Notes: generated by a model not told the origin, from the letters alone. Shown: positions 17,670 through 27,741, counted from the stretch's first letter. The stretch is DNA of 64,000 nt from Ignavibacterium sp. (GCA_018335755.1 JAGXRK010000053.1:186001-250000); one strand, 5' to 3'. Made by a program: numbers and translations.

Positions 17670-19364
17670 TTAATAACCTATTGCAGCACCATAGCCGCGT
17701 TTATCAGTTGCACCATAATAAACTCCGTTCTGCTGATCAACGAATATCGCATCCATTCTTCCTAAAGTTCGTTCGGTTCCAATGTTATGTCCCCTGTCAA
17801 TAAGATTATTCTTAACATCTTCTGAAAGTCCAAACGGCTCATAATCAATTCTATCGGGAAGCCATTGATGATGAATTCGGAAAACATCATTTGCTCTTTG
17901 AATATTCATATCGAAATCCAGGACATTTAATACAACCTGAAGGACCACAGTCATTATAGTTGAGCCACCAGGTGAGCCGACTACAAGGAAAGGTTTTCCA
18001 TCTTTTAGAATTATAGTTGGTGTCATCGAGCTTACCATTCGCTTATTTGGTTCAACCTTATTTGCTTCTCCGCCGGTCAATCCAAACTGATTTGGAATAC
18101 CTGGCTGAATGCTGAAATCATCCATTTCATTATTCAAAAGAAATCCAGCTCCATCAACAACTATTTTAGAACCAAAACCTGAATTAATAGTTGTAGTTGT
18201 GCTGACAGCATTACCAAATTTATCAATTACCGAATAGTGAGTTGTCTCTTCGCTTTCATTTAAAGAAGATATATCAACCGGTGTTATTAGTTCAGATGGC
18301 ACAGCTTTATCAGATATGCGGTTAAAGATTTCAAAAGCATAATCTTTAGAAATCAATTTGTCTTTTGGCACTTTATGAAAATCCGGATCACCAATATGTT
18401 TAGAACGATCAGCATAGGCATATTTTAAAGCTTCTGTCAGATTATGAATATAACTGCTGCTTCCCCAATCTTTTCGTTCAAATGTTAAATTCTCCAGTAT
18501 GTTAAGTACTTGAACTAACAGAATTCCACCAGCACTTGGGGGACCCATTGACATTATTTCGTAACCGCGGTATGCACCAAAAACGGGTTCGCGCTCAACA
18601 GGTTCATAGTTTGCAAGGTCGTCAAGAGTGATCCATCCATCCAATTCAGTCATCTGTTTTACAATCAGTTCTGCTATTTCACCTTTATAAAAACCATCTT
18701 TCCCTTTTTGCATAATAATACCCAGTGTTCTTCCAAGATCCTCTTGAATGAAATGATCTCCTGCTTCAAAAGGCTCACCATTTTTAGAAAATATCTTAAA
18801 TGATGATTCATATTTTTTAAAGGATTCCAGAGTTGATTTGAATGATCCGGCAAGTCGGTATTCCAACTTAAATCCATTTAACGCTAGATCGATTGAAGGC
18901 TGTATAACCTCTTCAAGAGACATAGAGCCATATTTTTCCAGCGCATAGATAAGTCCCGCAACACTACCGGGCACACCAGCAGAAGTGACACCGGCAGCAC
19001 TTTTTTCCGGTAATGGATTACCAGATTCGTTTAGATAAACATCTGGATGAGTCGATGAAGGAGCTTTCTCCCTGTAATCAATTGAGGTAGTTGTTCCATC
19101 ATTTAATCTGAGTACCATAAATCCGCCGCCGCCTATATTACCCGCGGCTGGGTAAGTAACAGCTAAGGCAAAACCGACTGCTACTGATGCATCGACAGCA
19201 TTACCGCCTTTTTTAAGAATATCAATACCAACCTGAGAAGCTAACTCACTCGCAGATACTACCATCCCATTTTTTCCGGCCATAGGCCCAGGCACTTGTG
19301 AGTTAATAAATGAAGTGAGAAATATAACAAGTAAAATAGTATATGATCTAAAAAATGTTTGCAT
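17670..19364 (-). CDS. ggt: gamma-glutamyltransferase
   Basis: Exported Ntn-hydrolase-fold enzyme that cleaves glutathione and other gamma-glutamyl compounds in the periplasm, 564 residues. A signal peptide (1 to about 23) starts at the ATG at 19364, preferred over a start at 19397 because it places the hydrophobic segment normally. Self-processing is expected between Glu373 and Thr374 in EETTHYSV, the typical nucleophile site, giving large and small subunits. The GSPGGSTI segment near the C-terminus is also conserved. It overlaps the MCE gene by 17 nt. Confidence 0.94.
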   Translation of the reverse strand: MQTFFRSYTILLVIFLTSFINSQVPGPMAGKNGMVVSASELASQVGIDILKKGGNAVDASVAVGFALAVTYPAAGNIGGGGFMVLRLNDGTTTSIDYREKAPSSTHPDVYLNESGNPLPEKSAAGVTSAGVPGSVAGLIYALEKYGSMSLEEVIQPSIDLALNGFKLEYRLAGSFKSTLESFKKYESSFKIFSKNGEPFEAGDHFIQEDLGRTLGIIMQKGKDGFYKGEIAELIVKQMTELDGWITLDDLANYEPVEREPVFGAYRGYEIMSMGPPSAGGILLVQVLNILENLTFERKDWGSSSYIHNLTEALKYAYADRSKHIGDPDFHKVPKDKLISKDYAFEIFNRISDKAVPSELITPVDISSLNESEETTHYSVIDKFGNAVSTTTTINSGFGSKIVVDGAGFLLNNEMDDFSIQPGIPNQFGLTGGEANKVEPNKRMVSSMTPTIILKDGKPFLVVGSPGGSTIMTVVLQVVLNVLDFDMNIQRANDVFRIHHQWLPDRIDYEPFGLSEDVKNNLIDRGHNIGTERTLGRMDAIFVDQQNGVYYGATDKRGYGAAIGY

Positions 19365-20256
19365 CAACCTTAATTCCTTTCCCCTGAAGTTGATCAACTA
19401 ACATTGTTGTTAACTTATTAAGTTTATTAATAGCCGAAAAGATATCGGTCATTATTTTTTCATCATAAAGAATTTTGCCCAGTGTGTTCTCTTTTTCGAT
19501 GGTATCATCCGTTAGTTTATTCAATTTTGCGATCAGATCGTCAGTGTTGTGAAGCACTTTATTAATCTTATTAATCGATTCACCTAATTCATCTTTATTC
19601 ATTTTAATGAATTCTTTAGCTTCATCCGTAAGTTCAACAGTGTTATTAGTAAGAGTTTTTACGTTTTCCCTGTTTTCGTCAATCATAAGATTCAGTTTAC
19701 GGCTTACCTCTGTAAGATTTCTGAGTGAAGATTTAACATCTGACTCCATTCGTTCATCTGTCAGATATTTATTCATCGAGGTTAGTGTTATTCTTATATC
19801 TTTCAGCAAACCGGTCAAATCATCCTGAACCGGGCCGAATGCCGCCATTACACTTGGAATATCTGAAAGAAATTCACCATTATGAATTTTCTGAAGATCT
19901 AATTTTTCACTAGAAGCGCCAGGAAATATTTCAATTCTCTTACCGCCCATCAGATCAAGCATATTAAGTGTAAAAACAGCATCATCATTAAGTTCAACAT
20001 CACCATCCAATGTAAGGGTTACAAGAACTCTGGCTTTTTCAACATTCAAACTTTTAACAAATCCCTTACGTACTCCGTTCACGGTAACATTATCACCTAC
20101 TTCAAGACCTGCAACGTTATTAAAACTAACCTTCACCTCCCTGTCATTTGAATGTAATGTAAAGTTTTTTGCCCAGCCAAGTATCCATAAAAGAATAATT
20201 AACCCAAGCACAACAGTTATACCGACTTTTATTTCATTTTTTCTTTCATCTCTCAT
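19348..20256 (-). CDS. MCE/MlaD family lipid-transport protein
   Basis: Membrane-anchored MCE protein of 302 residues. It has a short cytoplasmic start, one transmembrane helix (about 12-27), an MCE domain (about 38-115, with FNNVAGLEVGDNVTVNGVRK) and a long helical C-terminus rich in Asn, Lys and Asp. Such proteins form periplasmic channels or needles carrying phospholipids. No mlaE or mlaF homologue lies beside it. It overlaps the gene before it (11 nt) and ggt after it (17 nt). Confidence 0.9.
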   Translation of the reverse strand: MRDERKNEIKVGITVVLGLIILLWILGWAKNFTLHSNDREVKVSFNNVAGLEVGDNVTVNGVRKGFVKSLNVEKARVLVTLTLDGDVELNDDAVFTLNMLDLMGGKRIEIFPGASSEKLDLQKIHNGEFLSDIPSVMAAFGPVQDDLTGLLKDIRITLTSMNKYLTDERMESDVKSSLRNLTEVSRKLNLMIDENRENVKTLTNNTVELTDEAKEFIKMNKDELGESINKINKVLHNTDDLIAKLNKLTDDTIEKENTLGKILYDEKIMTDIFSAINKLNKLTTMLVDQLQGKGIKVDANIF

Positions 20257-20602
20257 CTCGATACCTTATAAGTTGCAGCAACTTTTCAATTTCTGTTTTA
20301 TTAACTACACTATCACTAACTATTTTTTTAATTTCTATCCAGAACTCAGAACTGGCAGTATCATTTTTTTTAAAATCAATGTTTTCAACATACTTATTGA
20401 TAATGCTTAATAAAGAATCCTTTTCTACTGACTCCGTAACAAAATCAAATTCCCGGGTAAATCCTTGTTCTATCCTTGGTAATAAAAATTTTTTACCTGG
20501 TTCAATAATCCAGTCGTCGAGTTTATTTTGAATAATGTATGCAATAGCTGCTACAAAAATAGTTAATATTGCAATAGTTTTTAAGAAGCAGCCTTTCTTC
20601 AT
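20246..20602 (-). CDS. hypothetical single-pass membrane protein
   Basis: Protein of 118 residues from the ATG at 20602 (a TTG one codon earlier is possible). One hydrophobic helix (about 7-24) is followed by a soluble, charged domain with no motif I recognise. Its 11-nt overlap with the MCE gene suggests they are translated together, so a role alongside the lipid-transport protein is plausible but unproved. Confidence 0.65.
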   Translation of the reverse strand: MKKGCFLKTIAILTIFVAAIAYIIQNKLDDWIIEPGKKFLLPRIEQGFTREFDFVTESVEKDSLLSIINKYVENIDFKKNDTASSEFWIEIKKIVSDSVVNKTEIEKLLQLIRYRDER

Positions 20603-20612
20603 CAAAATAACT

Positions 20613-21890
20613 TTACACTAATTTCTCAATCAATATTTTTTTAACACGTTTTTTGTGAATTTCTTTTACAATATACTTATATCCATCATGAATAAACTGG
20701 TAATTCTCAGAAGGTATAATTCCTGCGTGGTTTAGAACAAAACCTCCCAGAGTATCAAAATCTTCATCTTCATTTTTTATTGATGTCCCGATTATCATAT
20801 TTAATTCATCTATTGGTATTTTTCCAAGAGCCAACCATTTATTGGTTTCAACTAAACCCAACTGGTCCTCCTCTTTATCGTATTCATCCCAAATCTCACC
20901 GACAACTTCTTCAATAATATCTTCAAGTGTTACTAAACCTGCTGTTCCGCCGTATTCATCAACCACAATAGCCAGATGCATTTTTTTATCCTGGAACTCC
21001 TTAAGTAATTCACTTATCAATTTTGTTTCAGGAACGAATAGAGCCTTGCGAGAAATTTTCTTCAATGAAAGATGAGTCCTTAGTTCCGGATTCCTGGAAA
21101 ATGGCAGCAGGTCTTTAGCGTATATAATACCAACTACTTCATCCAGATCATCTTTAAATAGTGGAATTCTGCTGTGTCCGGAATGTGTAATGATATTCAT
21201 TAAATCATCATAACTCACATCTGCTGGTACTGCAATAATATCAACACGCGGAGTCATAATTTCTTCCACTGTTACAGAAGCGAAGCTAACCAATCCACTT
21301 ATTAGATTGTGTTCTTCCTCTTCAAGTGCACCTTTTTGATGACTGATTGTTGTTAGATGAGGAATTTCCTCTCTAGAAATTGCCGATTTTGAGTTGTCAA
21401 TTTTTATTTTAGAAATTAATAGTTTGATGAATTCAGAAATTAATTCAGCAGCCGGATAAATTAATATATTAAAATAATACATTGGTACGGCTATTATTTT
21501 ACTGAACAGATAAGGATTTTTAGTTGCAGCAATCTTTGGGAAGAGTTCACCGAAAACAAGAACTAGAACTGTAAGAATAACAATCTGAACTGTAAGTGCT
21601 ATTTCAGGAGCGATGGAAAAATAAATAGCTGCATCGAAGGCAAGAAATACTGCTACTATTGATGCAGCAACATTAGCTGAAGTGTTACCGATTAAAATGG
21701 TTACTAGTAATCGGCGCGGAAAATTAATTAAACTTAAAATATATCTAGAAATAATTCTGTTAGATTTGAAGTTTTTTTCAAACTTTTTTTTATCTAACGA
21801 GAACAGAGCTACTTCGGAACCTGAAAAAAAGGCTGATCCCAATATAAGAACTAGAAGAATTCCTGCTTTAATTGACCAATCAATATCCAA
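20613..21890 (-). CDS. CNNM/CorC-HlyC family membrane protein
   Basis: Protein of 425 residues with the full family layout: a DUF21 transmembrane domain (about 1-190, four helices, NFPRRLLVTILIGNTSANV), two CBS domains (about 205-330, MTPRVDIIAVP and DEYGGTAGLVTLEDIIEEVV) and a C-terminal CorC_HlyC domain (about 345-420). Members are linked to Mg2+/Co2+ efflux or, by name only, hemolysin. The start is TTG at 21890. Confidence 0.92.
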   Translation of the reverse strand: MDIDWSIKAGILLVLILGSAFFSGSEVALFSLDKKKFEKNFKSNRIISRYILSLINFPRRLLVTILIGNTSANVAASIVAVFLAFDAAIYFSIAPEIALTVQIVILTVLVLVFGELFPKIAATKNPYLFSKIIAVPMYYFNILIYPAAELISEFIKLLISKIKIDNSKSAISREEIPHLTTISHQKGALEEEEHNLISGLVSFASVTVEEIMTPRVDIIAVPADVSYDDLMNIITHSGHSRIPLFKDDLDEVVGIIYAKDLLPFSRNPELRTHLSLKKISRKALFVPETKLISELLKEFQDKKMHLAIVVDEYGGTAGLVTLEDIIEEVVGEIWDEYDKEEDQLGLVETNKWLALGKIPIDELNMIIGTSIKNEDEDFDTLGGFVLNHAGIIPSENYQFIHDGYKYIVKEIHKKRVKKILIEKLV

Positions 21891-21926
21891 ATATAATTAA
21901 TATCCCACGCTGTTATACATATCTAA

Positions 21927-22349
21927 TTAAAACGGAAGATCGTTATTATCTTCAACAACTGGTGCAGCACCAGCGTCTGAGGAACCATTCTGAGCTTCTT
22001 CATCCCTGCCTCCACCAGCAGTTTCTAATGGAATAATTTTTTCCGCAATGATGTCTGTGGAATATCTTTTTACCCCTTCCTTATCGGTATACTCGCGCGT
22101 AGTAAGTCTTCCTTCAACGTAAAACTTTTTCCCTTTTTTAAGATTATCTTTCATAAAATCAGAAAGATTAAATCCTGTAATTCTATGCCAGGTGGTTTCA
22201 TTTACCCAATCACCAGTTTTACCTTTATAGCCGTAAGTTGTTGCAATTGAAAAATTAGTTATTGCAAGGTTATTATCAGCTGTAAATCTAGTCTCAGCAT
22301 CCCTGCCAAGATTTCCGATAAGCATGATCCTGTTTAATGAGAACGCCAT
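21927..22349 (-). CDS. ssb: single-stranded DNA-binding protein
   Basis: SSB of 140 residues. The OB fold (about 1-105) opens with MAFSLNRIMLIGNLGRD, and a Gly/Ala/Asp-rich linker leads to the acidic tip DNNDLPF, which recruits replication and repair partners. The ATG at 22349 is chosen over a TTG at 22361 because GGAGG lies 5 nt before it and the family starts here. Confidence 0.96.
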   Translation of the reverse strand: MAFSLNRIMLIGNLGRDAETRFTADNNLAITNFSIATTYGYKGKTGDWVNETTWHRITGFNLSDFMKDNLKKGKKFYVEGRLTTREYTDKEGVKRYSTDIIAEKIIPLETAGGGRDEEAQNGSSDAGAAPVVEDNNDLPF

Positions 22350-22431
22350 AGCTGCCTCCAATATTTTGAGTTTATAAAATTTTACTGTGAATTTAATAAT
22401 TTTTTTTTACAAGCAAAATAAATCAGCTGTT

Positions 22432-22842
22432 TTATTTATTGATAGTAATGATCCACGCATCACTAAAATCAGATATTTCCCTTAAATTATTACGAACTAA
22501 TTCTGCTTCCTGCCTGGATTTATAAAATGGTACTATTTGAACCACATAAAGACTAACTCTTTCACTGTATGTTATGCTAATTTCATTCAGTAATTGCTTC
22601 CTGCTTTTATCTGCAAAAGATTCTGCCCTGTCTTTTGTGGTAAATGCACCAATCTGTACAACATAATAAGTTTCAGCTAATGTTGGATACTCACCGGTAA
22701 CCGGAGGTGTAATGGTATTATCTGATGGAATTTCATCAAAAACATATACTTCTTCCTTCTTTACAGTTTCCTCGGATGGGGTACATGATGAAATTATCAG
22801 CGCACCCGATAAGATTAGTATAAAATAACTGAACGTTTTCAT
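22432..22842 (-). CDS. SPOR domain lipoprotein
   Basis: Exported protein of 136 residues. A lipoprotein signal ends in IISSC, with the lipidated Cys at about residue 20. After an acidic linker a SPOR domain (about 58-134, YYVVQIGAFTTKDRAESFAD) follows. SPOR domains bind denuded glycan strands at division sites or similar peptidoglycan. It stands alone between ssb and the terminator of the SGNH gene. Confidence 0.88.
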   Translation of the reverse strand: MKTFSYFILILSGALIISSCTPSEETVKKEEVYVFDEIPSDNTITPPVTGEYPTLAETYYVVQIGAFTTKDRAESFADKSRKQLLNEISITYSERVSLYVVQIVPFYKSRQEAELVRNNLREISDFSDAWIITINK

Positions 22843-22893
22843 TATAGCCCTTTTTTTATGATTTGTGCGGTAAAAATCTAAAAAAGAATGAAT

Positions 22894-22920
22894 AAAAAAA
22901 AGGGATGGCCGGCCATCCCT
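22894..22920 (-). terminator. rho-independent terminator
   Basis: On the minus strand an AGGGATGG/CCATCCCT stem of 8 bp with a 4-nt loop (the whole 20-bp element is a perfect palindrome containing GGCCGGCC) is followed by seven T. It lies 21 nt after the SGNH lipoprotein gene and ends the FadL-SGNH transcript before the SPOR lipoprotein gene. Confidence 0.88.
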
Positions 22921-22941
22921 TTACTTAAATAATAAAAATTA

Positions 22942-24441
22942 TTAAAAGAATAATCGGTCAAATGCTTCTGGCGAAACTTTTGGATATCCCGCTAGTTTTC
23001 CAGCCGTTCCGGTGAATTTTAAGCTAGGTGGAATGGTGGCAATGTTTACTTTTGGAATATTAGCATTATACTTTGCGTTTATAACTTTAATGAACTCATT
23101 TGTAATTATTGCGTGTCCCCTGCTCGTTGGGTGAACCCCATCAAGACTGAATAAACCACCTGAAATATAAGCTGTTGAAAAAGTTAAACCGTCAACCGTA
23201 TATCCGCCGGAAAAATCAGCCTGGCGAATATTTGTGAACAAAGTATTTATATCAACCAAACCGAAATTAAAAGTACTAGCAACACTTTGAATAGCATTAT
23301 TGTAGTTAGTTACTGCTGCTTGTGCTGTATTGATTTCATCAGGATCCAAAACAAATATATCTGGAAAAGGATTTTGGGGATGAAATCCAAATAGTTGTGT
23401 CGTATCAACTCCGAGAGGAACAGTTAAGTTAAAATCACGATAATACTTTCCTGTTGGTTGACCTAGAAGTTGTGCATAAGCAGAGCCCCTTAACGTAACC
23501 AGTGTTGTTGAATTTCGCAGTGATGCAGAATCTGCAAAACCAACTTTGTATGGAAGAATTCCTAAGTTCGAACCACCTTCGTGGCTCATATATATTAGAC
23601 CTGTTGCTGGTAATCCACTTGCAGTCTGAGAAAGGGATATCTGCCACCAAACTAATAATGGATTTCCTGCTAATGCTGGTCCAACAGTTGTTAAAAATGG
23701 AATAGATGAAACAGCTGGAATATTAGCAACAACCACCTGTGCTCCTGAAGCCGCTAGCTGCTGACCTATTCCGCCATAAAGCTGAGTAAAAGATGTAAGA
23801 TCAGTAGGAGCAGAAGGAGAAACACCGCCACTAGTAGCATAACCAAGAACATCATTATTACCTATCCATAATGTTATAAAAGTTGGCTGTAAAGATAATG
23901 CCTGCTGAAGCTGTGATCCTCTGTTCAATGAACTGTTCCTCAAGACAACATCAAAGAATGGATTTGGGGTATTAGCAAACAAAGCAGAAGCGCAATTATT
24001 CGAATTTGTAGCAAATAAAACATCATATGTTAAGGCACCCGGAATACCAAGATTATTGTAAGGCGCTGGGTAAGAAAGATTTTTTGGTAAACCAGAAGCT
24101 GAATTGTTAATTAAAATTGGACTTCCTGCTGAAGTAAATCCCTGAATCTCCATCCTTCCACCAGATCCGGGTTCTCCAATTAAAGGCATTTCAAATTTTG
24201 TATTTACCTGATTTGCCAGCAGACTTCCAAAACTATAAATCTGCCCAGTTTCATAAAGAGCACCAGACTGATACCCGGCGGTTAAGCTATTGCCGATTAC
24301 AACAAATCTGGTAAGATCAGCACTCCCGCTTTTACCGTTCAATATTGGGTCTACCCCTGTGATATCAGAACGATCTTCACAACCTGAAAATACCACGAAC
24401 GTGAAAGCTGCCAGGAATAGTACGAATATTATTTTTTTCAT
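22942..24441 (-). CDS. SGNH/GDSL hydrolase-like lipoprotein
   Basis: Lipoprotein of 499 residues (signal ending VFSGC, Cys21). The SGNH hydrolase signature is present: Ser52 in GNSLTAG, a Gly-containing loop, LWIGNNDVLG for the Asn block, and Asp434/His437 in LDGVHPTSRGHA. It is probably an esterase or lipase anchored in the outer membrane. It sits 14 nt downstream of a FadL-type transporter, which suggests the pair release and import a fatty or aromatic substrate (inference). Confidence 0.85.
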   Translation of the reverse strand: MKKIIFVLFLAAFTFVVFSGCEDRSDITGVDPILNGKSGSADLTRFVVIGNSLTAGYQSGALYETGQIYSFGSLLANQVNTKFEMPLIGEPGSGGRMEIQGFTSAGSPILINNSASGLPKNLSYPAPYNNLGIPGALTYDVLFATNSNNCASALFANTPNPFFDVVLRNSSLNRGSQLQQALSLQPTFITLWIGNNDVLGYATSGGVSPSAPTDLTSFTQLYGGIGQQLAASGAQVVVANIPAVSSIPFLTTVGPALAGNPLLVWWQISLSQTASGLPATGLIYMSHEGGSNLGILPYKVGFADSASLRNSTTLVTLRGSAYAQLLGQPTGKYYRDFNLTVPLGVDTTQLFGFHPQNPFPDIFVLDPDEINTAQAAVTNYNNAIQSVASTFNFGLVDINTLFTNIRQADFSGGYTVDGLTFSTAYISGGLFSLDGVHPTSRGHAIITNEFIKVINAKYNANIPKVNIATIPPSLKFTGTAGKLAGYPKVSPEAFDRLFF

Positions 24442-24455
24442 TTAATAGTTCTCCT

Positions 24456-25706
24456 TTAAAAATCGTATTGTAAACTCATTGAAAGAATTTTTGCTGTACT
24501 GTTATATGTTCCGTTGAAAGGCACAAAACTTCCTGTAACAGGATAATAATTTTCTTTAGAATCTGTAACAGAAGTTTGCTCACCTCTAAGATACATAAAT
24601 GCACCAGTTACGGAGAAATTCTTTGTTAATCTGGCAATGAAACCTAAACTGAATCCTAACCTGTTGGCATCCGGTAGAGATGGATTAAGTCTTTCAGTTG
24701 CAACAGGCATATTATCGTAGTAAATTCCTGCCATAGCAGAGAACTCATCGAGCATATCATATTGAGCGCCAAATCTAATGATGTAGCTATCCTGATAGTC
24801 ACGCGGACTAGAGGCATCAGGATAATTATCATCGGCGAAGTCTACAGCAAGCTCGTCATAACTAGACCAACCGACCCACTGATAATCTGCACTTAAGGTC
24901 AACTCATCGGTAACATTAACTGCTAATCCGCCTACAATATTCATTGGGGTGGTAAGATTTGCTGAGATATCTCCTTTAGGAAATCTATCGATAAGTTGAA
25001 CAGCACCTGTAGTTGTTGCTGTTCCTTCAAAACCGTATTCTACTTCACTTCTGAAAGAACCTCCAATACTCAGCCATTCTGTTGGTTTGTAAAGCAAACC
25101 AAAGTTATAACCGTAAGCGAACGAATCGTCACCCTCCAATGAGATATTTGCATCACCTTCAAAAGGATATTGTGGAATCATTCTTTCAATAAGAACATTT
25201 GCGAAGCTGTATATGAATGCTGCGCTTAATGAAAATCCATCAAATAATTCGTATGCAACTGTGGGCATAAGAATAAATGTTTGAAGTTTTGTTTCAGTGG
25301 TAATATATCTTCCAATCCAGTCTTCACTCCATTTGGTACCCGAACCATATGGTTGAGTAAAGCCTAATCCTATTGCTAAGCCATTATCGAAATTGTGGGA
25401 AGCAAAAAGATGAGTAGGTGTGAACATCTGGCTTTCCATAAATGAATACTGCTTGGAAGGAGCCACTCCGCGAAATGATGATGCCGGAAACAATAAATGT
25501 GTACCGAGCATTAGCTTGGTTCCAGACAATTGTGTTAAGCCTGCACCATTCCAGTAAATTGCTGATGGATCGTTAGCCAGTGCAGTAAATGCACCGCCTA
25601 AGGCTTTAGCTCTGGCACCGTGCTGATTTTGCTGAAAACCGCCAGCAAAAACATTAATGGAATAAACAGAAAACACAACAATGAACACTAGTAATAAGCG
25701 TTTCAA
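24456..25706 (-). CDS. OmpP1/FadL/TodX family outer-membrane transporter
   Basis: Outer-membrane beta-barrel of 416 residues with a signal peptide (about 1-21) and the FadL-type N-terminal plug region AGGFQQNQHGARAKALGGAF, followed by ANDPSAIYWNGAGL. It ends in a beta strand with terminal Phe (SLQYDF). It transports long-chain fatty acids or other hydrophobic molecules. The start is TTG at 25706, supported by an AGGAGG box five nt upstream. It is followed by the SGNH lipoprotein gene. Confidence 0.9.
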   Translation of the reverse strand: MKRLLLVFIVVFSVYSINVFAGGFQQNQHGARAKALGGAFTALANDPSAIYWNGAGLTQLSGTKLMLGTHLLFPASSFRGVAPSKQYSFMESQMFTPTHLFASHNFDNGLAIGLGFTQPYGSGTKWSEDWIGRYITTETKLQTFILMPTVAYELFDGFSLSAAFIYSFANVLIERMIPQYPFEGDANISLEGDDSFAYGYNFGLLYKPTEWLSIGGSFRSEVEYGFEGTATTTGAVQLIDRFPKGDISANLTTPMNIVGGLAVNVTDELTLSADYQWVGWSSYDELAVDFADDNYPDASSPRDYQDSYIIRFGAQYDMLDEFSAMAGIYYDNMPVATERLNPSLPDANRLGFSLGFIARLTKNFSVTGAFMYLRGEQTSVTDSKENYYPVTGSFVPFNGTYNSTAKILSMSLQYDF

Positions 25707-25747
25707 TTTACCTCCTCAGTAAATATTATTGAATTATTAATTAATGA

Positions 25748-26251
25748 CTAAACGATCGAAAATAAAAAAGAATTTTTTTCAACTGCGCTGCCCTCGGCAG
25801 TATTTATTTCACTAATTGTTCCTGAAACCGGAGCTTTAATTTCATTCTCCATTTTCATTGCTTCAAGAATAATTACTGAATCACCCTTTTCAACAAGTTC
25901 CCCTGATTTCTTTTTTACTTTCAATATCATTCCCGGCATTGGAGCTTTTACAATCGATTTATGAGTATATAAAGCTTCTGCTTTTTCCAGAATGTTCGAT
26001 GCTTTCTCCTGTAAAGCGGTTCTGCTAACGGATTCAAAAGTTTTTCCATTAATCAATATGCTTATTCTTTCCCCGTCATTTTTTTGCTGAGATACTTCAT
26101 ATACTTTATTATCAACACTAAGTATACTTGTACCATTAGATAATTTAGACAATTCAAAATTAGTATTTTTGCCATCTACTAACAATGTTGAATCATCAAT
26201 AATTTTTATTTGGCGTTTTTTATCCTTAATAGTTACAATAAAATCATTCAT
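25748..26251 (-). CDS. biotin carrier protein of an acyl-CoA carboxylase
   Basis: Protein of 167 residues with a C-terminal biotinyl domain (about 98-166). The biotinylated residue is Lys133 in EAMKMENE. The N-terminal 90 residues resemble the linker domain of acetyl/propionyl-CoA carboxylase alpha subunits. It overlaps the biotin carboxylase gene by 8 nt, so together they equal a split alpha subunit. No carboxyltransferase gene is adjacent. Confidence 0.9.
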   Translation of the reverse strand: MNDFIVTIKDKKRQIKIIDDSTLLVDGKNTNFELSKLSNGTSILSVDNKVYEVSQQKNDGERISILINGKTFESVSRTALQEKASNILEKAEALYTHKSIVKAPMPGMILKVKKKSGELVEKGDSVIILEAMKMENEIKAPVSGTISEINTAEGSAVEKNSFLFSIV

Positions 26252-27734
26252 TATTCAACTCTCCCCACCTATTTTCATTTTTTATTGAATTATCAACGTT
26301 GTTGGAGATAGACTCATATTTAATTAGAGCAGCAAGAATTGCAGCAGCTTCTTCTTTATCGTCTGATTCAACTTTTTCAGCCGTGCTTAATATATCTGAA
26401 ATATTAGAATCAATAAAATTAATGCCATAGGTTCCATTATTGAAATCGGGGTGCTGAATTATAAGTTTTAAAAATTCGATATTTGTAATGACACCGGATA
26501 TGTAAAATTCAGAAAGAGCTCTTAACATTTTCTTAATTGCCTGCTGCTTGCTGTTTGCCCAGGTACAAAGTTTAGCAATCATCGGATCGTAAAACATTGT
26601 AATTTCAGAACCTGCGTTACATCCGGCATCAATTCTTACATCCGGTCCACTAGGTTGATTATAATGTGCAATAACTCCGGTGGATGGCAAAAAACCATTA
26701 AAGGAATCTTCTGCATAAATTCTGCATTCGATAGCATAACCACTTATATTAACTTCATTCTGATCAAATGAAATTTTATTTCCCGATGCAATTGATATTT
26801 GTTCGGCAACAAGATCAATTCCGGATATCAATTCAGTAACAGGATGTTCAACCTGCAGCCGTGTATTCATTTCCAGAAAATAGAAACTCTTATCCGAATC
26901 CATTAAAAATTCAATAGTACCGGCATTAAAATAATTACAAGCTTTAGCAGCATTCAAAGCTGCTTCTGTAATCTTCTCACGGGTCTTATCATCAACAAAT
27001 TCTGATGGTGCTTCTTCTATTATTTTCTGATGCCTGCGTTGAATAGAACATTCACGCTCGAATAAATGCCTGTAATTACCATGCTTATCTGCAATTACCT
27101 GAACTTCAATATGTTTCGGATTTTCAATAAACTTTTCTATATAAATCGAATCATCGGCAAATGCTTTAAGAGCCTCTCTTTTAGTTGCTTCAAAAGCAGA
27201 ATCGAACTCAAGTTCTCCTGCAATTTTTCTCATTCCTTTTCCACCACCACCAGCAGAGGCTTTTAACAGAATAGGATAACCAATTTTTTTTGCAAATTTC
27301 TTGGCTTCAATTGTGGATTTTATAGGCTCGGTTAAACCGGGAACAATAGGTACATTATTCTCTTTCATTAACTGCCTGGCAGCTGTCTTAATTCCCATCA
27401 TTCTAACTGATTCTGATGAGGGTCCAATAAATGTTAGACCACTTTTTTCAACAAATTCTATAAAATCAGCATTCTCTGAAAAAAATCCGTAACCCGGATG
27501 AATAGCATCAGCACCTATCTCTCTTGCTAGTTTTATTATTTTTTCTTTATTTAGGTAAGACTTATCTGATTGAGGAGGACCAATCAAATGGGCTTCATCG
27601 GCAAATCTCGTGTGAAGTGATTTTTTATCAGCCTCCGAATAAATTGCGGCGGAAGTTATGCCTAGATCTTTGCAAGCTCTTATAATTCTAAGAGCAATTT
27701 CTCCTCTGTTCGCTATAAGAATTTTTTTAAACAA
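26244..27734 (-). CDS. biotin carboxylase subunit of acyl-CoA carboxylase
   Basis: ATP-dependent biotin carboxylase of 496 residues. It has the N-terminal fold FKKILIANRGEIALRIIRAC, an ATP-grasp domain with the Gly-rich loop KASAGGGGKGMRK, and the active-site segment EMNTRLQVEHPVTE. About 45 residues beyond the usual biotin carboxylase length form a C-terminal extension. The start is TTG at 27734. It should carboxylate the biotin on the protein encoded next to it; acetyl-, propionyl- and methylcrotonyl-CoA carboxylases cannot be distinguished without the carboxyltransferase. Confidence 0.93.
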   Translation of the reverse strand: MFKKILIANRGEIALRIIRACKDLGITSAAIYSEADKKSLHTRFADEAHLIGPPQSDKSYLNKEKIIKLAREIGADAIHPGYGFFSENADFIEFVEKSGLTFIGPSSESVRMMGIKTAARQLMKENNVPIVPGLTEPIKSTIEAKKFAKKIGYPILLKASAGGGGKGMRKIAGELEFDSAFEATKREALKAFADDSIYIEKFIENPKHIEVQVIADKHGNYRHLFERECSIQRRHQKIIEEAPSEFVDDKTREKITEAALNAAKACNYFNAGTIEFLMDSDKSFYFLEMNTRLQVEHPVTELISGIDLVAEQISIASGNKISFDQNEVNISGYAIECRIYAEDSFNGFLPSTGVIAHYNQPSGPDVRIDAGCNAGSEITMFYDPMIAKLCTWANSKQQAIKKMLRALSEFYISGVITNIEFLKLIIQHPDFNNGTYGINFIDSNISDILSTAEKVESDDKEEAAAILAALIKYESISNNVDNSIKNENRWGELNNE

Positions 27735-27741
27735 TTATTTC

